Shown: in pieces, positions 60,109 through 64,000 of the stretch
Layout of the letters: each line of letters starts with the position of its first letter
Numbering within the stretch: the stretch's first letter is position 1
Program-made: the position numbers and the translations under genes
The notes under the pieces: model-generated
The model's input: only the letters and a program-made list of their open reading frames with translations
Told to the model about the DNA's origin: nothing
Databases searched by the model: none
DNA from: Naematelia aurantialba
Lineage: Eukaryota > Basidiomycota > Tremellomycetes > Tremellales > Naemateliaceae
Direction: 5' to 3'
DNA length: 64,000 nucleotides
Assembly (NCBI GenBank): GCA_021527695.1
Contig: JAKFAO010000003.1
Span: 1,550,001 to 1,614,000 of the forward strand

Positions 60109-60839
60109 TCAAGCGCTATCGCTCTGTCCGGTGCTGCCACTGGTACCTTCTGGCCGCTTGAAGATAAACCGCATCCCGTAGGCGTCCTCTCCGTCGGCAT
60201 CTGACATCAGCTCGAGCTTCACGACTGCAAACCCACAATAAGCCTTCTCCATGATATGTACTTCGAATCCCAATGTATCTCGGTAGAGTGAAATGGCCGC
60301 TCGGTTGGATTTACGAACGTGCAGCGTGATGTGGTGTGCGTTGTAGTGAGCCACCATAGCCTCCTCTGCCTGCCGTCAGTCACAATTCACGAGAAGTTCT
60401 GCAGTTGGTGAGATGTTCGGGGACGCACGCGCCTGCTTCATCAGCTTGTTGGCCAGTCCTAACCGTCGGTATGGTCGAAGAACTGAAATCGAGGTGACAT
60501 GACCAGAAGGCTCATCGCTTGGCTCTTCCTCCCTTTAGCAAGTCAGCATTCAGCACTCTGTCGTGCCAGGTGACCTACATCTTCGCCAAGATATATCCGA
60601 CAATATGCCCTCGGGGATCGACAGCAACGTAGGATAATTCAGGCCATGTCAACGCATGGTATAGATCTGGCGGTTAGACTGGGCGAGTCCTTTGCACCTA
60701 CAGTATTTGAAGGTATAATTTTCTGGCAGATTGAGGAGATTGGCATTTTGCATGCCCAGCAGGTCGTCAATCTGGGCGACCAGTCAGCAGATCCAGAGGA
60801 CCGGAGAGATGAGCATACCGTGGCTTGACGAATGTCCAT
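60109..60839 (-). CDS. ARD1: NatA catalytic subunit Ard1/Naa10 (N-alpha-acetyltransferase)
   Basis: Six minus-strand exons (60839-60819, 60771-60702, 60666-60579, 60532-60429, 60365-60237, 60200-60109) encode 167 aa. The start [19 protein letters not shown] and [14 protein letters not shown] are near-invariant in Naa10. The acetyl-CoA binding motif is [10 protein letters not shown] (RxxGxA). [36 protein letters not shown] and the short Ser/Gly tail follow. With Naa15/Nat1 it acetylates nascent N-termini starting with Ala, Ser, Thr, Cys or Val at the ribosome. Five introns in 504 coding bases, and a 21-nt first exon, make it one of the most intron-dense genes here. The GSHHYADGEDAY block is rebuilt exactly by the last splice. 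Confidence 0.96.
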
Positions 60840-60973
60840 TTTGAGATTGAGCAATGCAGAGACAGGATGGACCGTCGTAGGAATGCCCAGTAAAAAAGGA
60901 CGACCAACGGACGCTTTTCGTTTTGTTATTCTCTCATCTTCACACCTTTCTTTACCTCGAATCTCCTTTTACG
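60840..60973. promoter_or_regulatory. 134-bp bidirectional promoter ARD1 / SWC4
   Basis: The divergent start codons of ARD1 (-) and SWC4 (+) are only 134 bases apart, so transcription of both must start within this interval or inside 5' UTRs that overlap it. Confidence 0.65.
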
Positions 60974-62484
60974 ATGACCTCGAGCGAGGTACGGTCCATT
61001 CTCAACCTTCCACAAGCAGCTCCGAGCGGCTCTCAGCCTCGGCGGTCTGCACCCACTGCGAAAAAACCAGAAGGAATTTCTCGGGAACTCTACGCACTCA
61101 TCGGCGACAATGCTCCTTCCCTCGCTCAGGCGCAATCCTCGTTGGCAGCTATCAAATATCGTGATCGACCAAAGCTGAAAGCGAAGAGTGCTAAATGGTG
61201 CGATAGCCCGTTTGATAGGGACTGACAATGCAGGGAGTGGAAGACCTTCTCCCCAGTCGCAAGACAGGATAACGTGCCTCTATCACATTGGGTCCGAACG
61301 AGCGATGCGGATGCAACCTCATCTGGTGAGTTGCAGCTTTCTATGTCGTGGCTCGTACTTTCCACTTATGGCAGAGCGATACTTTGCACAATTCAACGAG
61401 CATGGCCCGGTAGTAATGGAATACAGCCAATTCGAATACGATCAACATCTGGCTGACCCGGATTGGACACCGCAGGAGACTGCTTATCTGTTTGACCTCT
61501 TGCGGACGTATGATTTACGCTTTGTGATCGTAGCAGATCGCTACGACTATCGTCCTCCTCATGGTGCTGCACGACCTCGGACTATTGAGGACCTGAAGGA
61601 CCGCTACTACAGTATCTGCAGGCGTCTCTTGCGAACGCGTACAGCGAGTGATCCTCAAGCACAACAACAGGCTCTCCAGTCGTACGCATTCGACAAGCAA
61701 CGTGAGATCAAACGGAAACAATACTCGTCCGAGCTCTTCCACCTCACTGCCGCCGAAATTGCCGAGGAGGAAGCTCTCTACGTGGAAGTTAAACGGATGG
61801 AGCAGAATGAGAAGCGGTACCGCGCAGACCGTGACGACCTGATGCGGACGGTGTTGGGATTGGATAGTGGCTTGATCGAGTTTGACCAGGCTACCTCCGA
61901 GGCGCTGGGATTCACAAAGAAGCGCAAGCGGCCAGATGAGGTCGAGGCGCCACCCTCCCCGGCGGTCCCTGCGACCAAGAAACAAAAAGAGTCGGCGGCA
62001 TTCGGTGAGCGTTTCGCGAATGCGCTGGCTGACGGTAGATCTTGCCCATGGGATATATCGGGTGCCGAGTCTGCCGGCCAACTCGAACGCATCTCACCTT
62101 GCTTCCAAGCACCCCATCCACGTACCTGCCCACCTACGATCCACCAAAATTGCCATGCCCCGACCCACCGCCGCCATACGTATCGCCGAGCTGCTCACAG
62201 AGCTGGGAATCAACTCTCAGAAGCTCGTCATGCCCACAAGGACAAATCTCGAGGTTTTCGATCGCCTGCTCCTAGCCGCTGGCGGTTTGATCGACATGAA
62301 GCGTCAAGTCGACCGTGTGGAACAGGAAATTCGGACTCTGAAAGCACAGCAAGCAGGCTATGTGCCTCCAGTCAACTCTCGAAAGGTTCGTGACTGCGCC
62401 CGGGGCCAGGCTGACAATTAGACACGCTCTCTTTCCGTCGCCTCGACGGATACTTCAGCGACAGGACATCTCAGTCGCCAGTGA
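60974..62484 (+). CDS. SWC4: SWR1/NuA4 complex subunit Swc4 (DMAP1)
   Basis: Exons 60974-61197, 61234-61325, 61375-62004, 62039-62385 and 62422-62484 give 451 aa. The SANT/Myb-like core is clear: EWKTFSP, ERYFAQFNEHGPVVMEYSQF (split by an intron), DPDWTPQETAYLFDLLRTYD, VIVADRYDY and IEDLKDRYYSICRRLL. A helical region with KKRKRPDEVEAPPSP follows, then the C-terminal part ELLTELGINSQKLVMPT and RVEQEIRTLKAQQAGY, matching DMAP1. Swc4 is shared by the SWR1 remodeller (H2A.Z deposition) and the NuA4 acetyltransferase. Its divergent neighbour ARD1 also encodes an acetyltransferase subunit, but no functional link is implied. Confidence 0.96.
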
Positions 62485-62727
62485 TACGGGCGTTGCGTTC
62501 TTTTGCATGTAATGCTGGTGTGCTCGGTGTAGTCGCTCATGGTTGGGGTACACATCTTCTATGCAATGCATTGCAGCGCAGTCTAGCTACAGCCGTACCG
62601 TCAATATCTCACATTACCGCATTGTACATTAGCCGCATGGCCTGTTCCGCCGGAAAAAAGTTTATCCACTTTTTGGTGTTCTTGCATGTCTCTCTGTCCT
62701 TAGCATAGTCAATATATCAGGTCGGCC

Positions 62728-64000
62728 ATGGAGGTTCCGGACACCACTGCCGGCTATCTCGCCTCAGCGTCGGCAGTGATCAAGGCCCTCAAGGCGAACG
62801 ATGACCCGCCTCAGTCAGGCTGGCCCGAGAAGATTGACATTGCCCGGGAAGCTTGGCTAGCTACTGACCTATACGTACCGAAGAAGGCCGAGGTGATTAG
62901 GGAATGGATCATCGAGACATGGACCAGGCGCAGTGCCCTGTAAGTCTAATCATGTACTACATCCCTGCGTGCACTTGCTGACTGGATGCAAGGCTCGCTG
63001 ATGAGAGGTACCACGCACTGTTGCTCGAGGTGTGGTCGCCATCTGCCAACTCTCCACCGCCGCTTTCGCTCCTGGCTTCTTTCTTTTCTGTGGCCAAAGC
63101 AGCGTGCGCGTACGATACTGCTTCCAAATCCCTGCTGGCGATGTTCTCGGACGTGCCAGCTTTCAAGGCGGAGGCTTGGCTAGAGGTCTGGGTGGCTATG
63201 GTGTCATCAAAGTGTCGGCAAAAGGACTTGATAGAGCTAGGAACTAGGGGTCTTCGCGAGTCACTGGATACTTCTACAAACGCCAGAAAGGTATGTCCCA
63301 TCGTTTCCACATGTGGCTTACGCCAGCTCATTATGGCTGCACTGCCTCACCTTCCCGTACTCGCACTCGCCCACGCCGACTCGGAGGCCATGGTAGCGAG
63401 CTCGACTGAATCCCTGCTTCTCCCACTCATGCCGAATCTTCACCCGTTCCTCGAAGCGCTCAAGCCAGCCGGAAGCCCCGCACATACATTCTTACCCGTA
63501 GTACTTGAAGTGTATATCCGGCTCGTGCGCGAACACCGCTATGAGCTTTTCGCGCAGCCGTCAACCAGTCGGGCTAGCCTCGATATCGTCGCAAAGGACA
63601 AGGAGCGGGCGGCGGTTCGAAACGCTACCGCAAGTATTCTGTCGACCTTGCCGGCGGATGCATGGAATCTTCGCGGGGATATTTGGCGACTAGTGGAAGC
63701 GTGGGGAGGCTTCCTCGAGACCGACAGAGTGTGGTATGGCATGGTGCAGGTTGCAGCGCAGGAGGCGGCACACTCGCTGAGCGACAACAAATCAGCTAAA
63801 GATATCCTGCCTCTCTTGGACACTTTGGAACGGCTGTGTCACTCGGCTGCGGAGATAGGGAGTAACACTATCGGATGGTGTTTGGCAGTGAGTACGCCTG
63901 TGCCAACTCTGCTAAGCCTGTAGTGCCCGAAAAGCTGCCGCACTGAGGCGCTACAACTCTTGTCGTCCATTCAGCGATACCATCGACTCGCCCACACGTT
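62728..64000 (+). CDS. Uncharacterised alpha-helical protein, 5' portion
   Basis: Exons 62728-62939, 62993-63290, 63327-63887 and 63924 to the window end, all in phase; the gene continues outside. The start is MEVPDTTAGYLASASAVIKA. The sequence is almost entirely amphipathic helices of the kind seen in HEAT/ARM-like solenoids: IDIAREAWLATDLYVPKKAE, AWLEVWVAMVSSKC, LPHLPVLALAHADSEAMV and DAWNLRGDIWRLVEAWGG. No specific family is recognised; large nucleolar ribosome-assembly proteins of the Urb2 type are one possibility and this is weak. There is no signal peptide or membrane segment. Confidence 0.65.

Overview
This window is nuclear DNA of a GC-rich fungus, most likely a basidiomycete yeast or yeast-like member of the Agaricomycotina (Tremellomycetes-like; this placement is inference). 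The basis is many short introns (mostly 36-60 nt) with CTGAC/CTAAC branch points, intron-rich housekeeping genes, fungus-specific proteins (fungal_trans regulator, OAC1, ARO7, DRE2, GPI11) and an intron-containing tRNA gene. I read about 27 protein genes and one tRNA gene. Exon joins were reconstructed by eye from splice consensus, reading phase and family motifs. No prophage, CRISPR array, transposon or bacterial operon was seen.

Layout. 1-1600 is the 3' part of a fungal_trans transcription factor (+). 3045-5464 is a conserved protein of unknown function (-). A gene-poor, repeat-bearing stretch runs from 5465 to 9568. 9569-17491 (+) holds DRE2 (cytosolic Fe-S assembly), an ABHD12-like hydrolase, MTD1 (one-carbon metabolism) and mitoribosomal mS35. 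An arrestin-like gene (-) and UPF1 (+) share a 304-bp promoter. 24546-28564 (-) holds OAC1 and THG1. bL31m (+) follows, then a DEK_C/SWIB chromatin protein and a second ABHD12-like hydrolase (both -).

34192-39864 (+) holds a Dabb-domain protein, chorismate mutase ARO7 and a SAC phosphoinositide phosphatase, followed by a tRNA-Glu(UUC) with an intron. 40.7-44.2 kb is an uncharacterised Gly/Tyr/Pro-rich protein (+). ESS2 (-) and a small acidic protein (+) are divergent. RAB6-type GTPase YPT6 and a Yip1-family membrane protein lie in tandem (+). PAH1/lipin (-) is divergent from GPI11 (+). A 1165-aa uncharacterised protein (-) follows. ARD1/NAA10 (-) and SWC4 (+) share a 134-bp promoter, and a partial helical protein (+) runs off the end.

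The genes are mostly unrelated housekeeping functions, so no operon-like or defence system is apparent. The most unusual features are in gene structure: two consecutive 4-nt micro-exons in YPT6 that complete the invariant G3 box, four probable GC-AG introns in 15 kb, a perfect 22-bp palindrome forming most of the tRNA-Glu intron, five unusually long introns of similar size in OAC1, and a repeat-built N-terminal extension on MTD1. One gene (ABHD12-like, 11.5-13.6 kb) has an internal segment I could not reconcile with its family.
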